64,000 nt of DNA from Endomychus coccineus (taxonomy: Eukaryota; Arthropoda; Insecta; Coleoptera; Endomychidae). Both the position numbers and the translations under genes were made by a program. The stretch is from positions 25,338,297-25,402,296 of the forward strand of contig OY294068.1 in NCBI GenBank assembly GCA_958510875.1. The letters are read 5' to 3'. The notes below the pieces were generated by a model that saw only the letters and a program-made list of their open reading frames with translations, was not told the origin of the DNA and ran no database searches. Of this stretch, positions 11,825 to 25,300 are shown piece after piece; position 1 is the stretch's first letter; each line of letters opens with the position of its first letter.

Positions 11825-12563
11825 TGAAATCTAGACAAAGTCGTACCAAGTCTAAGGTTCCTTACTGCGATTTCTTTATTATTATAGTCAATGTTGTGTT
11901 ACTTGGCCGTTGAAGGGTACACAAGGGTACAAAACCAGGTGCTCCATGACACCATTGCACCAATCTGTCGCCAGAACCGCTACCCATTGACGATGGAAAA
12001 TTGCTACTTGGAAAACGTTGGTTCAATAACCAGTCAATTGTAGGCTTGACAAAGCTGCGTATTTCAATAATATTTATGTGTAGGCGAGCCTGAAACAAAC
12101 AGTATAAAAATTATTTCCAGTACAGACGGACTTCTAATCATTGATAGAAATCTGTCTGTACGTCTATTTTATGTTAGATCGGTGGTCGATTTGACGCTCC
12201 AAAAAGAAGAGAGCAGAAGTCAGCATTGTCAATGCTGAATGCATGTGTTGCACAATCAACAACAGCCTAAAATGAGACTAGCGTCCAATTACCAATACCA
12301 GTATGGGCTATTATCTCGCTTAACAAACATAGGTAGTTACAACAGATAACATTACGTGTAAACAAAATTGACTTGTACCCACTAACGTATGAAGAATGTT
12401 CAACGGCCAAGTTACACAACATTAACTATAATAATAAAGAAATCGCAGCAAGGAACCTTAGACTTGGTACGACTTTGTCTAGATTTCATTACTTTTTATA
12501 GATAAACAAGCAGCTCCATCGAGACTTGGCTAGTTTTTTACAGAATGTTCTTGGTGGGATTCC
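11749..12563. repeat. Inverted repeat, arms about 165 bp, spacer about 485 bp
   Basis: The left arm (about 11749-11914) and right arm (about 12399-12563) are near-perfect reverse complements; for example AGACAAAGTCGTACCAAGTC occurs left and its complement right. The left arm holds the 3' end of the OTU-like frame. The spacer holds a LanC-like exon fragment on the minus strand. Confidence 0.85.
11922..12089 (-). pseudogene. LanC-like (LANCL) exon fragment inside the inverted repeat
   Basis: Read on the minus strand, after a polypyrimidine-AG acceptor (TTTGTTTCAG at about 12090-12099), the frame encodes about 56 residues. They include VKPTIDWLLNQRFPSSNFPSS and GDRLVQWCHGAPGFVPL. The WCHGAPG motif is the zinc-cysteine signature of LanC-like proteins. 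No donor site typical of an exon end is obvious, and no other LanC exon was recognised in the window. It is therefore either a captured fragment of a host gene in a foldback element or one isolated exon of a real gene. The open frame suggests it is not ancient. Confidence 0.6.
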
Positions 12564-13299
12564 TTTTACCCATTCTGAGATTGAGTTTAGAAAAATTTGA
12601 TTTTGACGGCTGCCTACGTCGTATAAGGAACAAACATATCTGCCAAGTTACAAGCCTGCCCGCTTTATAGTTTTAGAGATTGCCTGGCAATAGAAACCGT
12701 TGTAGATGGATTGTTAAATCATCCTAAAAAATGTTCCAATAGAGATTGACTATTTTGTTATTATCAGAGAGCATGTAGCTCTATAAATGGATGATGGGTT
12801 TTCGAAGTTCTACGTCTTATGAAACAGAGAGACCGCACTCTCTGTGTTTGAGATATCATTGGATGAAAGCTGTATAAAAAGAAAAATGAATGCGCCGAAG
12901 GATGCTTCGATTCTGAACAATTGTTTCGAATAAGAAGGGTATATCGCCCCAGGATTCATTCATGTGCGCCCTATTCATGTATTAGCGATCTCTAATGCGA
13001 TATATCTGTTTGTGTGTACGATAGTTCAATAGAACTATTCTGGCTTCTATGCAAATCTGCTCTAAAGCTCATAAAATGCTGCCTATACAATTTTAATCTT
13101 TGATATAACAACAATAGTTTGAGTTCGTGGAAGATTTCCTTTTCAACCTAGAAACCTAGAAATTGTTAATAAGAATAATTGTACGTAATAATACTGACTA
13201 AACCTGTATGAAACCAAAAGGGATTATTGTCATTCTCGAATTAAATTAGCAGAAGACTAGAAGTAAGGAATACGTGAGTTTCGAATCACTGAAAATAGT
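12564..13299. other. Region downstream of Dgk, likely including its 3' UTR
   Basis: It follows the Dgk stop codon on the minus strand. No coding signal is seen and no unambiguous polyadenylation signal was chosen. Confidence 0.4.
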
Positions 13300-13389
13300 C
13301 TATCTTCGGAAAAAATTAAAAAATCCTCTTCCTTTTTCTGGTGGAGGAGCGATCAACATAGGTACTTGGTTTTTGTGGGTGATCTTTAT
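13300..13389 (-). other. Dgk: Dgk last exon
   Basis: Encodes 29 codons, [19 protein letters not shown] then [10 protein letters not shown], and the stop TAG at 13300-13302. The acceptor is ATTGCAG. Confidence 0.95.
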
Positions 13390-16300
13390 CTGCAATGTAA
13401 TAATATAATTTAAGCTGTATATTTTAAAAATATTGATGATCAATAACAAGGCATTCTTTTTATATGATAGCGGTTGGGAGGTTGAACATTCTCTGTTGTT
13501 GTTGGTATCTGAACGATACCTATTTGAAAAAATCCTTTTTTGTTCGTCATTTTCCAAGATGACAGACCAACCCGAAGAAACTGGACAAGATAAATGAAAA
13601 AGTTATAGAAAAGTGAAAATTTAGTAGAAAGCTAGGAAAATATAGAAAATGTAAAGAATCAAAGTAGAAGACATTCGAATAAACTCATTTTCATTATTTT
13701 GAGGTAAAAAATAGGTAAGAATATTTACATACCGTAGTAGGAGGCTGCATCCAGGGTTCTCCATCGATTTGCATTGGGAATGTTTTCTTAGTTTTGATAA
13801 CAATAGACGAACATTGGGCCAATCTTCGTCCACTTGCCCTCAATCCAGTTCTAACTTGACCCATGTGCAAACAATTTTCTAATCCTATAACCTCGATTAA
13901 ACCATCTCCAATATCTAAATAATATATGGATATGAAGTTGACTTGAATATGAAAACTCAAAAAGTGATATTTTGGGCTTAGTATTTTCGCGACATAATAA
14001 AAATTGCACTGACCTTGAACAGCTAATTTGAGATCTACAGAATTGAAACTGCTTGTGCTTAATTCCTTCTGCTTTTTCTTTTTCTTGTTTTTTCTCCTCG
14101 AACCCGACAGATGTTCACCCCATAGATTCGAACCACCATGCGTATATGGAATATTCAACAATGCAATACCTTGTAATGGAGACCCATTGGCTAAATCTAA
14201 AGATACGTCATCGCACTGAAATAATCGAAAATAACTTTGAAGCAATTACAGGAATTTGTTCAAATACTCACTGTTATCTCAATGTGCTCGTGAAGGTTCT
14301 TGCAAGACGCTGCAAACTGCTCAGAAGTTGCATATTCAAAGTACCATAGTTTGTTTTTCATTCTGCTATTGAATTTTTCCGGATTTTTCTCTCTTTCAAG
14401 GTGGAATTTGACACATATTGCTGCATCCTGAAACGATTTAATGACTTGCTGAAGTATATCTGCACAGTTAATGTTTTTAAATGAGGTTTATTAATGATAA
14501 AAAATCGTTATCTGAAGATGATTGAAATCATGAGGATGAGGATCGAATACCACAACAAAAGCTACCGAAATCCCTATAGGAGACGAGAAAATTGTGATTG
14601 AAGTAGGATATACTTTGGGGTTGAGGCTGTACACGCTCGCCGAGGCGACCCGAATGCGAGATCACTCGAGGCGAGACGTATAAACCCAATACCCTCTGCA
14701 ACATTATTATAATAGAGGGTAATGATAAACCTCGGATCGGGTCTTTTGTTCTGTCCGTGTAGACTCTGGCGAGAGATTTTCCAAGCCTTTGGGGATGAGA
14801 AAGTGGTAATTTGTGCAAGTGCAATTCTTATGACAGTGAATGGTATGACGACATCAATACATCACTATATGAGTTAATTGAACTATTGATATAATAAAAG
14901 AACAGAATAAAAAGTTTTTCATAACTTATATTATAGAAACACTAACATGACTAAAGTTTCGACAACTAGCGTGTCTATCATCTTCAATATAATATAAATG
15001 TAGATTTGAAAATGAATGACTTATCACTAAGGGACTTACCACGCCGACCGAAAAGTAATTGTTGATAATATTGTAGGGAATTCTGGTATCTGCTTGAGTC
15101 AGGTCAGGTTCAGGTGGCGTAGTATCGTATAATTCAATCAGCCATCTATCCAGCAAAACAGTTGAAGCCCTAGCTATCTTATGAAGTAATTTGTGAATTG
15201 ATTCTCCTTCGTAACCGCCGCCCCAGCGAAGGCATCTGGCCAAGTCATTTCCTGTTCCTAATGGAATTACGCCCACAGCTGGTTGGCAATCTAACTCTAC
15301 TTTATCTGTGGACAAATTAAGTAATTTTGAAGTTCATTGTGTAATCATTCCGAGTCAAATTAGCATAAATTTGTTTTCCGAATTTTGTTGTGGTTGCTCT
15401 TCCATATCATGTACAGGGTGGGCAAATTTCGATGTTTGTTAAGGTAACTCGGTAACTATTGGAGATACACAAAAAGTCACATTCACTGAAGGAAACAAAA
15501 ATTTGCTATCGTCTTTTGTTTTAGAGGAAAAAACAAAAGTTTCGACTTTTAGACACATGTGAAGATCGTGGTTGTTTGTAAAGTTGGAGAAAATAACTTT
15601 TACATTCTGGAGATACTTTCTTCTGTATGATCCAATGGCGTCGAGGAAATTTGAAACAAAAGATGCAATTTCGAGTTAAGACCTGAGGTTCTATTTTTTC
15701 AAATGGAAATCATAGTTGGCTATTGATGTGTAAGTAAATTGTATATTAAAGATTTTGTTTTCGTAATAATAACAATTAACTCATTTAATCGTAAAGGTGA
15801 AAATTACGACTATTAATTAAAACAAAACAGAGCAAAATTTCAGTTAAAAAAACAGATTTTTGGCTTGATAATGTCGGATGCACTGTTATAATATTAGCTT
15901 TTACGATACAAAATTTTCCACATGTTATAATTTAATTGTTTGTATATTAGCTTGTTCGTTCGGTATCTTCTAAAAATTCGTGTACCGAGTAATAACATTT
16001 TTGTATGAAACATTTTTTCAGTTTGTAACGGGAGTTTAATTTAATATCTGCGAAATTTCAATTTTTTTAGGCATTTCTCACCCGTTCAATTGCGATTATG
16101 TTGGCCAACAGATAGTCTGGAAAACGGTAAATGAAGGTCATTTTTGATCCTTGCGTCATAAGTGTGAATGTTCTGCCTCCGATGTGCATTACCTATGTTT
16201 TCTATCGGGTATAATGTTATTGAGTATATGTCATTATGGTTAATGATCGGAAATGCTTTCTGCAAGAATGTAATTGCGTTATCTTCATCATGCTTCTGAT

Positions 16301-19300
16301 AATTTTTTTTTTCCATTTTGAATACCGAAATTGCATCATGTGTCCGGCCCCAGTATATAATGCCGTATGCTATAATGGACTGGAATAAGCCAAAATGAAG
16401 TAATTTTAGCACATTATGAGAGACGGTGTCCCTAATATTTTTTATCATGAAACAGCAGGAACTCAATCTTGGTAATATACTTTCCACATGAACCCTCCAA
16501 GTTAGCTTTTGATCGATATGAACTCTCAAAAATCTTATGTTTGTTATGTTTTCCAATGATTTATTTTCAGTTTGGATGAGTATATTATAGTCCAGTGATT
16601 TGTTTTTTCAGGCAAATTGCATTGTATATGATTTAGTTGTATTTAGCTTGAGCCCATTCAAATCGCACCATGTCGACATTAATCTCACGGCGGATTATCT
16701 TTTTTTTCATTGAGTTCTTTATTGTTATGGGCTGTGACGATAACAGTACTGTCATCGGCTTACTGTACTGGTTTTCCGGCTAGTATGACGTATTTTGGTA
16801 GATCGTTAATGTATATGTTACACTCAAACACCGAAAACGCTCACTGAGCGAAATAAACGGCCACAACGCGTTGTGGACGGTTCTCAATAACCAAACACCG
16901 AAATATCATCATTAATCGCGTTGTGGCCGGTCCATTGCGTCCACAACGCGTTCTGGACAATCTTTAAACAGCCAGAACGCGTTCTGGCAATATTCAAACA
17001 ACCACAACGCATTTAGAATAAAAGACGCATGTAAACCGATTATATTTGAATATGGAACAGGGTTAACAAAGAAAAAATAATCAAAGGGTTGGAAACCTTA
17101 GATCATATAATATAATAATATAATATACTATAATAATAATATAATATAATATGATCTAAGTTGGAAACCTAAGTACAAACATAAAACACAAATGAAAGAA
17201 AATTTTAAAATATTTAAAAGGTCGAATATAGGTATACCAGATTAAACGCGAAACAGATACCTAGTTAAAAGGACATTATAATTGTCTATTTACTTATTTT
17301 TGCAGGCACTATTATCATGACATTTCGAATTGCACAACACCTTATTGGCCTTGCAGTTGCACCTTTTTGTGTTACAATAACGCTTACAATTGCACTTAAC
17401 AAAACCTTGTCTTGATCCAGACGAAAGAGCGGAAGCTTTTCTCAAATTTATAGAGCAACTCGGGACATCTGATAAATTTATAAAATTTGAATCCGCAAAG
17501 ATAAATTCATTACGACTATAAAGTCTTTCCAGTGCACCGTCTTTGGTTCCCAACTTATACAAGCTGGACTCATTAACGTTTAAGACCACAGCTAGAACAC
17601 TTCTAGGAGCAAGACGCCCCCTGTCGACATCCGGAACTTTTACTACAACATTTTGACCAATTTCAGCAGGGGGTAGTTTTTCCCGGGACAAAGTCAGCAT
17701 TTTTTCAGCTTGCTTTTCCAATCCGGCTTTTGCGTCCTCGCGTTGCACTTTGATTGTATCACTTCGAAAGCAAAGGCTGCATGTGACTTCTCCTTCATTT
17801 TCAAGACCTCACTTTATGTGTACATTTAAACCGCATATTGTACAGGGTTGGGTAATTCCAAATTCTTCGCAAGTGTAACATGCAACGGGATTGGGTTCTG
17901 CATTTGTCGCAACAGGATTGGGTTCTGCATTTGTCACTATCTCTTCATTCTGCTGTTCTGTTTCACATGTCATCCCTTCTAACATTTTCTCCAAATCTTC
18001 TTCAGTTTTCAAAGAATCATATACTTCACTTTCCAGGGAGGAGTCTGCCAGTCCGATTCTTTGCTTGCTACCAAACATAGCTTCGTAAGGGCTTTTTTTA
18101 ATCCCTTCGTGTAGGGCTCGATTTTTTTTACTCTGACTAAACCGTCTGACCACTGTTTGGTATTATTGTCAAGCATCCAAGCTACCAACATATCTCTTAC
18201 ATCCTGATTAGATCGTTCTACAGATCCTTGGCTTTGTGAATGACGGGGCTTTCCGTGTACAAGTTTAAGACCTGGCCACAAATCCTTTAACTCTTCTATA
18301 ATCCTATTGGAAAATTCTCTTCCGTTGTCGCTTTGTAGAATACACGGAGCACCGAACATGCAAAAAATGTCTACCACGACATACGCAACTTCTTCAGCGG
18401 TTTTTGATTTAAGTGGTTTCAAAATGGTAAATTTTGTGAGGTGGTCTTGATAGTTTAATATAAAACGGTAGTCTCGATCGGGTTCACTCTGCATATCGAT
18501 CAAATCCACTTGACATCTGGAGTTCATGTGATCTGATAAAATTGGTGCGACAACTAACCCCTTTTTCCTTAATTTCTTTTTTCCTTGACATTGTTCGCAA
18601 AGAGACAAATAAATTTGTATAGCTGTTCTAGTAACATTGCAGTATTTTTTGTTGATTTCAGCCTCCACGACTAAAAAACAAATAAACAAGTTGTTTTATT
18701 TTATCATAACCGGTGTCCGCAAATACTATGTGTGTTCCATAAGGATTACATTAAAATTAGGTTGGGTTTTCCGACATCACTAATGAAATTAGATGATTAT
18801 ACTTACCTCTAGTTCGTTTGTGTCCAGTTGCTATGTGTGCAGCTTCAATAATGCCAAAAAGATCCTCTGTTTTACAGTAATATCGAAAGCTTTCATCTCG
18901 TGTTCCTTTGTTTTTAGCAATTAATTTTTCATGTTCCCCAATTGTTATGATATCGTATCTCTTTAGCCTTCTATATTGCTTGGCAGACAACGGCATTTTG
19001 CTGTCTCTCAAACGTTTGGCTTCTTTTACCTCTCGGACGACCTCTTCATACCGTTCGTTTGTGAAATAATCGCTTCGATTATTGCTGTTGTCGACGATAG
19101 TTTTAATTTTTTCAATAAACGCATCTCTCATTTTAGCCTTTAGGTTATGATAGGTATACTAGGAACCTAGGAACATAAAACGCACCTTACTCGATAACAG
19201 TTGGGATCACACTGACAAGTCTGGACTGGAACACGTCGTTCGTGAACCCCTCCCCAAGCTTTCAGACACGTTGTGGTTGTTTGAATATTGCCAGAACGCG

Positions 19301-22300
19301 TTCTGGCTGTTTAAAGATTGTCCAGAACGCGTTGTGGACGCAATGGGCCGGCCACAACGCGATTAATGATGATATTTCGGTGTTTGGTTATTGAGAACTG
19401 TCCACAACGCGTTGTGGTCGTTTATTTCGCTCAGTGAGCGTTTTCGGTGTTTGAGTGTAACATATACATTGAAAAGAGTAGGAGATAAGCATGAGCCCTG
19501 TGGTATGCCCACCTTAACTTCTTGCGTATCTGATCTAACTCCGTTCATTTCCGTAACGAGCGTACCCAATTTACGACTGGGTCTCGTATCCCCATGCTTC
19601 CAGTTTGTCTGGTAGCAGATGGTGGTTTGACTACAAGAAGGAACGTTTCAATCTCCTTCCTCATTGTACGCTCTTGAAATTGAACTATTATATGATATTG
19701 ACAAAGTAAATTATATTCTGTTCGCTAATTTTATTTTAAATAATCTCGTATTCTGATACATATCCCACATCTATGGTAATTTGGTATAGTGTATATACAG
19801 GATGTCCTCGAACTGCGTGGCAAAAATAAAACCGAAGATTCTTTGATTCGAACAAAATTTGATGAGCCTTTTCACATTTGCCTCAAGTGTCTTGTTTACC
19901 CGGTAGAGGGCTTCAAAATTGCAAAAATAATTTTGTTTTTTCGGTATAACTTGAGAACGTGATTAAGAACTTCTACAATATTTGGCAGGTGAGTTACAGT
20001 CAATAATGGCCATTTTTGAGAGTGGAGCACAGAGCCTTAGAGACCATAGAAATGCTCAAACTTGAGGATGTAACGGGAAAAGTGTCCAGAACTTTTTTGT
20101 GGTCAATGTAATTCACTCGATATTTTTCATATAGATAGCTTATCTAATTTGAAAACTTTTCTTACTCTTAGAAAATTTTGATAAAATCAACGGATTAGCT
20201 TGAAAAAATTAATTTTCGAGTCTGCAATTTTGGCTTACTAATTTTACTTGATTAAAATACCTTAGTTGCCTTTGCTTTTCTAATGTCATTTAGGCATTTG
20301 AAGAATTTATTCTCAAAACTGTCAGTTTTTACTTTGCTTTCCGTAAAAATTTTATAAAATTATGGCTCAAAATTTCACTAACACTGAAATGGTTGATATG
20401 TTATTGATTCATGGACTTTGTAGTTGCAATGGCCGGAGAAGGGAAAGATATCCGCATCGCAGAATTCCAAATCGGCAAACCTTCGCGAAACTGGCAAATT
20501 TGAAGCAAATCGCAGAGAAATTGGACGCAGACGGACAAGAAGGACGCTAGAGCTCGAAGAAGCGATACTGGAAGCGGTTGAAACTGAACCTGGGATAAGC
20601 ACACTACGTTTGGGACTTCGTATTGGAGCCTCAAAATCATTAGTTCATAATGTACTGAAAGAAGAACTGTTGTATCCCTATTATATTAAAACAGTTCAAG
20701 ACTTATTGCCCATGGATCCAGGTCATCGGCTAGATTTCTGTCGGCTTATTGTCCAAAGACAAAACGCAAACCCCAATTTTTGTAGAAGAATTCTGTTCAC
20801 GGACGAAGATACTTTCACGAGATGTGGTCTTTTTAACCTCCATAATGAACATTTCTATGCTGATGAAAATCCTCATGAAACGGAAGTTACATATTTTCAG
20901 AATCAAACTAAAATCAATGTTTGGGTTGGAATTGTGGATAACTTTATTATTGGCCCTACCGTTATACCCGATCGATTGAACGGGGAGAACTACTTAAACT
21001 TTTTGGAACAAAGGCTACTTGAACTGTTGGGAGACTTGCCCTTACACATTCGTCGTGGGCTGGTTTATCCATGATGGTGCACCTCCTCATTTCACATTAG
21101 CTGTGAGGTGACATTTGAATGCGGAATATCCAGATCGCTGGGTAGGTAGAGGACACGATGCAACTGTGAACTGGCCGGCCCGCTCCCCTGATTTGACGCC
21201 CTGCGACTTCTTTCTATGGGGCGCTTTGAAGTCGAAAGTTTATGCAGCTCCAGTAAACACACGGGAGGAATTGTTGCAACGAATTAATCATGAAGCGGAT
21301 TTATTGAAGAATGATCCTGAAGTACTAGCCAGAGTTCAATCCAATTTCTTGAAACGAATTAATTTGTGTATTCAGGAAAATGGGCAACATTTCGAACAAT
21401 TGATGCCTTAGCGATTTCCCAAAAAGTTTTGTTGTTTCTTTTAATTTAGCATTTGTTTTTCCTAAATAATCACATCGTTTCCCCATTTCTATTGTTTTTA
21501 TTATTCGTGTTTTACCGAGATATTAACCATTTCAGTGTTAGTGAAATTTTGAGCCATAATTTTATAAAATTTTTACGGAAAGCAAAGTAAAAACTGACAG
21601 TTTTGAGAATAAATTCTCCAAATGCCAAAATGACATTAGAAAAGCAAAGGCAACTAAGGTATTTTAATCAAGTAAAATTAGTAAGCCAAAATTGCAGAGA
21701 CTCGAAAATTATTTTTTTCAAGCTAATCCGTTGATTTTATCAAAATTTTCTAAGAGTAAGAAAAGTTTTCAAATTAGATAAGCTATCTACATAAAAAATA
21801 TCGAGTGAATTACATTGACCACAAAAAAGTTCTGGACACTTTTCCCGTTACATCCTCAAGTTTGAGCCATTTCTATGGTCTCTAAGGCTCTATGCTCCGC
21901 TCTCAAAAACGGCTATTATTGACAGTAACTCACCTGCCAAATATTGTAAAAGTCCTCCATCACGTTTTCAAGTTATACCGAAAAAACAAAATTATTTTTG
22001 CAACTTTGAAGCCCTCTACCGGCTAAACAAGACACTTGAGGCAAAAGTAAAAAGCCTCATCAAATTTTTTTCTAATCAAAGAATCTTCGGTTTTATTTTT
22101 GCCACGCAGTTCGAGGACATCCTGTATATTAAATATAAGTAGAATTTGAACTACCTACTCACCCATCGTCTCCAAGACCCATCCGACAGTACCATCACCT
22201 CCGCAGCAAATCACTTTGAACTGAGGAACATCTTTGAACATACTAAGTCCTTGCATAGGACCACCTGTAGCTAAATTATGAACTTGTCTCGGATTCAATA

Positions 22301-25300
22301 TGTACTGAAACTTCCTAAGAATTCTGGAACCTTGCCGACCTCCAGATTTTGGATTAATAAACACTAACAATGGAATAGAATTGGGTGTTGGTGACAATTG
22401 AAACGACATCGCTGGTTGTTTGTTCGTATTTGATGTAAAGCTTCCCTGGAACGAAACGAAAATTTTATACATCTTTAGGAGGCGGCAGGTTTCAGCTCAT
22501 TATCATTTTTGTTGAAACTTTGTCATCCTAATTCATATAATTCGTGAAAGTGAAATCAAACTTTGCTGCTCAATGAATATGGCAGTTAGAAGGACCTAAT
22601 TGCAATTGTTTGCAAATGTACAGGAATAAATTATCTCCTACATCGCTTCACCCATTGACTATAAAATAAAATAGACACAGTTGTTTACATGAAAGTGCGA
22701 GTCGTCAAGTTGCCACATAAATGAATACACTTCTGGTTAAAACTGGTGGCAAAGAGTGTATCCACCTCATTCTTCTCTTCCATGTATCCTCACGATGTTG
22801 GCAACAACACCGCTTTCGTAACGTTATAGGCGATCCTGTGTCCATTAATATTTATAGTCATTGGTTTCACCACGTAAATTGGCCATTCCTAGAGTCTTTA
22901 TTTCGTATTAAAAAACATCAGAATATGCGCCAGCTAATTGTAAATATAATTTAGGCTAAAGAGGCAATAGAGGGAGGAAGAAATTATAAATTCCTTATTT
23001 ATGAAAGTATAATAAATGAGCCAACTGCGTGATATGAATCAAATCACTCCTGAATAAAAAGCAGACATGCAGACAAGGTAAAGAAATTGCAAATTTCGCT
23101 AATAATAGTTTCCGGTCAGTTCCATTCTGCCTACAAATTTTATTCCGTTATGTTTAATACTACCACTAACGAAATAATTCACATTTATCGCGGACAGTTC
23201 CTTCCATTATCCATGACAAAAGCTATTTTTAGCCATTATTACGCAACCTTGGAAACTATTTGTTGAATCAATAATATCTTTATATGGCGTTCATTCTGAA
23301 AGCAAACAATAGATCGGTTTCCTCTAGGAGAAGGCTTAGTTAATCTGGAATTGCGCATTAGTAGAGTCAATCTACAATTTAGGGCTAAGTTGGGAATTTT
23401 TTTGAATGCGACTAGTGACCTAGCGGAAAATGTTTGTAATGATGCGAATAACAAACCCTCAGTTTCCTCCCTCGAAAATTTGGTGCAACCTTCTTTTATT
23501 TGCAATATAGAGGTTCTTTTCCATAACATTTTTTTTACCTCTTTAGACTGTGTGTTACGTTTTCTTTGTATTCTGGTTCTTCAATATGATTGGAAATGAA
23601 AAAAAATTCTATTTTTTGACGTTGCGACAATATATTATTATCTTTATCAAAAATTGTTTTGTCAGTTAGTGTTTCCATGTAATTCAGAAAAGAATAGATG
23701 ATTTCGATTAATGCAATGTGTCTGCAACCAACTTGTATTTTTAAAATCCAATTAAAACTGCAGAAAACATTGGATCGGTTGTGTGTGAAAGAGTAATGTA
23801 TGGCTAATTATCAATTTGAAATGGATTGAATATAGTTAATTAAACACTTAAAACATTATTTTAAGATTACACAATTCTAAATATCTATAATTATTTTATG
23901 AATTAGCTATTCTATGATTCACATTTCATTTCTATCACTAACAACTAATCAAGTTTAAAATAATTCTATGGAATCTAACCTCAAAACTACATTCAATAAC
24001 AGATAATACAATACTTTTTTAGGTTGAAGTGAATAGACATAGAAAGTGGTACTTCAAAATAACTGAATTTGGTTATGTTTGATTTAGATTATTATAAAGT
24101 TTTAAAAGACTGGAATCTATTTTGTCATTAACGCAATCGTTTATTATTATTCTTTTCAATACATAAAATGTTTGTATTGTTGTAGTCAAATAAATTTTGC
24201 GGCCAAGCTATTCCATATCTTGAGCTGGAATTTGGACAATAGTTTTCACACAATGAAAGCAACCTTCACTGAAAATTTTATCAAAATCGGTTGGGATTTG
24301 TCCAAGTTAGCTGAATTTGAAGTTTTGTTTAAAAAAACGTATATATATATATAGATATTTCGGGAGGGGGGGTGAACATAACCTCACAAAAATTTAACAG
24401 TAGGTTCTTTAGACATTGACAATGAAATGGTTACATTTTTGTATCTTAGCTAGGAGTCTTAAGGGGCAAAATCTGGGATTGGGCAGCCGAGAACTGCCCG
24501 ATCCTCCGACAGAAGCAGGATGCGATAGCGCCGGCGGTCAGGTTTCAAACACCAGACATTCTCATAACTCAGAGGACGGACTGGGAGAACAAGGACTCTG
24601 GGCCGCTTCCGCCAGGGGGACTCGTGTGGTTCACGGACGGGTCTAAGACTGGCGGGTTCAGCGGAGCCGGAGTCTACTCGCGCACACCCAGAAGAGAGAT
24701 TTCAGTTTCCCTAGGTGGCCACGCAACCGTTTTTCAGGCTGAGGTCTGTGCAATACGGACATGTGCCCTGGAAAACCTTAGACTAAACTACCGAGGTAGA
24801 CGGATTTACATCTGCACTGACAGCCGAGCGGCCCTGGGCGCACTTCGCGCCCACAGAATGACTTCTAGGCTTGTCTTGGAGTGCAGGGAAACTCTGGTTG
24901 AATTAGCCAGAAGAAACAAACTTCAGCTAGTGTGGGTACCTGCCCATTCTGGTGTGAAGGGAAACGAAGTGGCCGATGAATTGGCCAAACGGGGCTCCTT
25001 GAGCGCCCCTGGCCCCGACTCCACGATCGGAATTTCATCGACCACCGGGCTCCACGCCCTCAAGGAGCTGCTGGACAGACAGTGGCTCTCGATCTGGCGT
25101 GGTTCCCCAGGCATGAGGCAGGCGAAGCTCCACATCAAAGAATTCTCGCCTAAACTCTCTAAAACCCTACTCTCTATGAGCAGGAGAGGCCTAAAACTGG
25201 TGACAGGACTCCTCACAGGACACTGTCATCTGAATAAACATCTACACACAATGGGCATTGTCGAAGACTCAATTTGTAGTAGATGTGGGGAGGCGGATGA

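Larger units (their letters stand above)
16816..19462 (-). mobile_element. Ginger-like DNA transposon with gypsy-type integrase
   Basis: The element of 2647 bp begins TGTTACACTCAAACACCG and ends with its reverse complement. The terminal repeats are about 195 bp (16816-17010, 19267-19462). It is flanked by TATA at 16812-16815 and 19463-19466, a 4 bp target duplication. Removing the element and one TATA restores a continuous RT frame in the host retrotransposon. The 4 bp duplication, the TGT start and the gypsy-like integrase are the marks of Ginger elements as I know the family. Confidence 0.88.
16086..19700 (-). pseudogene. Non-LTR retrotransposon reverse transcriptase remnant, split by a transposon
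   Basis: On the minus strand, 19467-19620 reads [18 protein letters not shown], the RT GxPQG motif. It continues at 16811 downwards with INDLPKYV, and near 16755 with ADDSTVIV, where the Tyr of the YADD box reads as a stop. The C-terminal RT thumb is at 16086-16556 ([17 protein letters not shown] ... YGIIYWGR). This fits a CR1/jockey-like lineage. The two halves are separated by the Ginger-like element at 16816-19462. Confidence 0.85.

Noticed and set aside
13694..14245. Single 183-codon minus-strand frame
   Set aside because: It reads through Dgk exons 11 and 12 and the intron between them; splice sites show these are two exons.
23239..23599. Overlapping open frames on both strands
   Set aside because: No recognisable similarity and no splice or repeat structure; likely chance.
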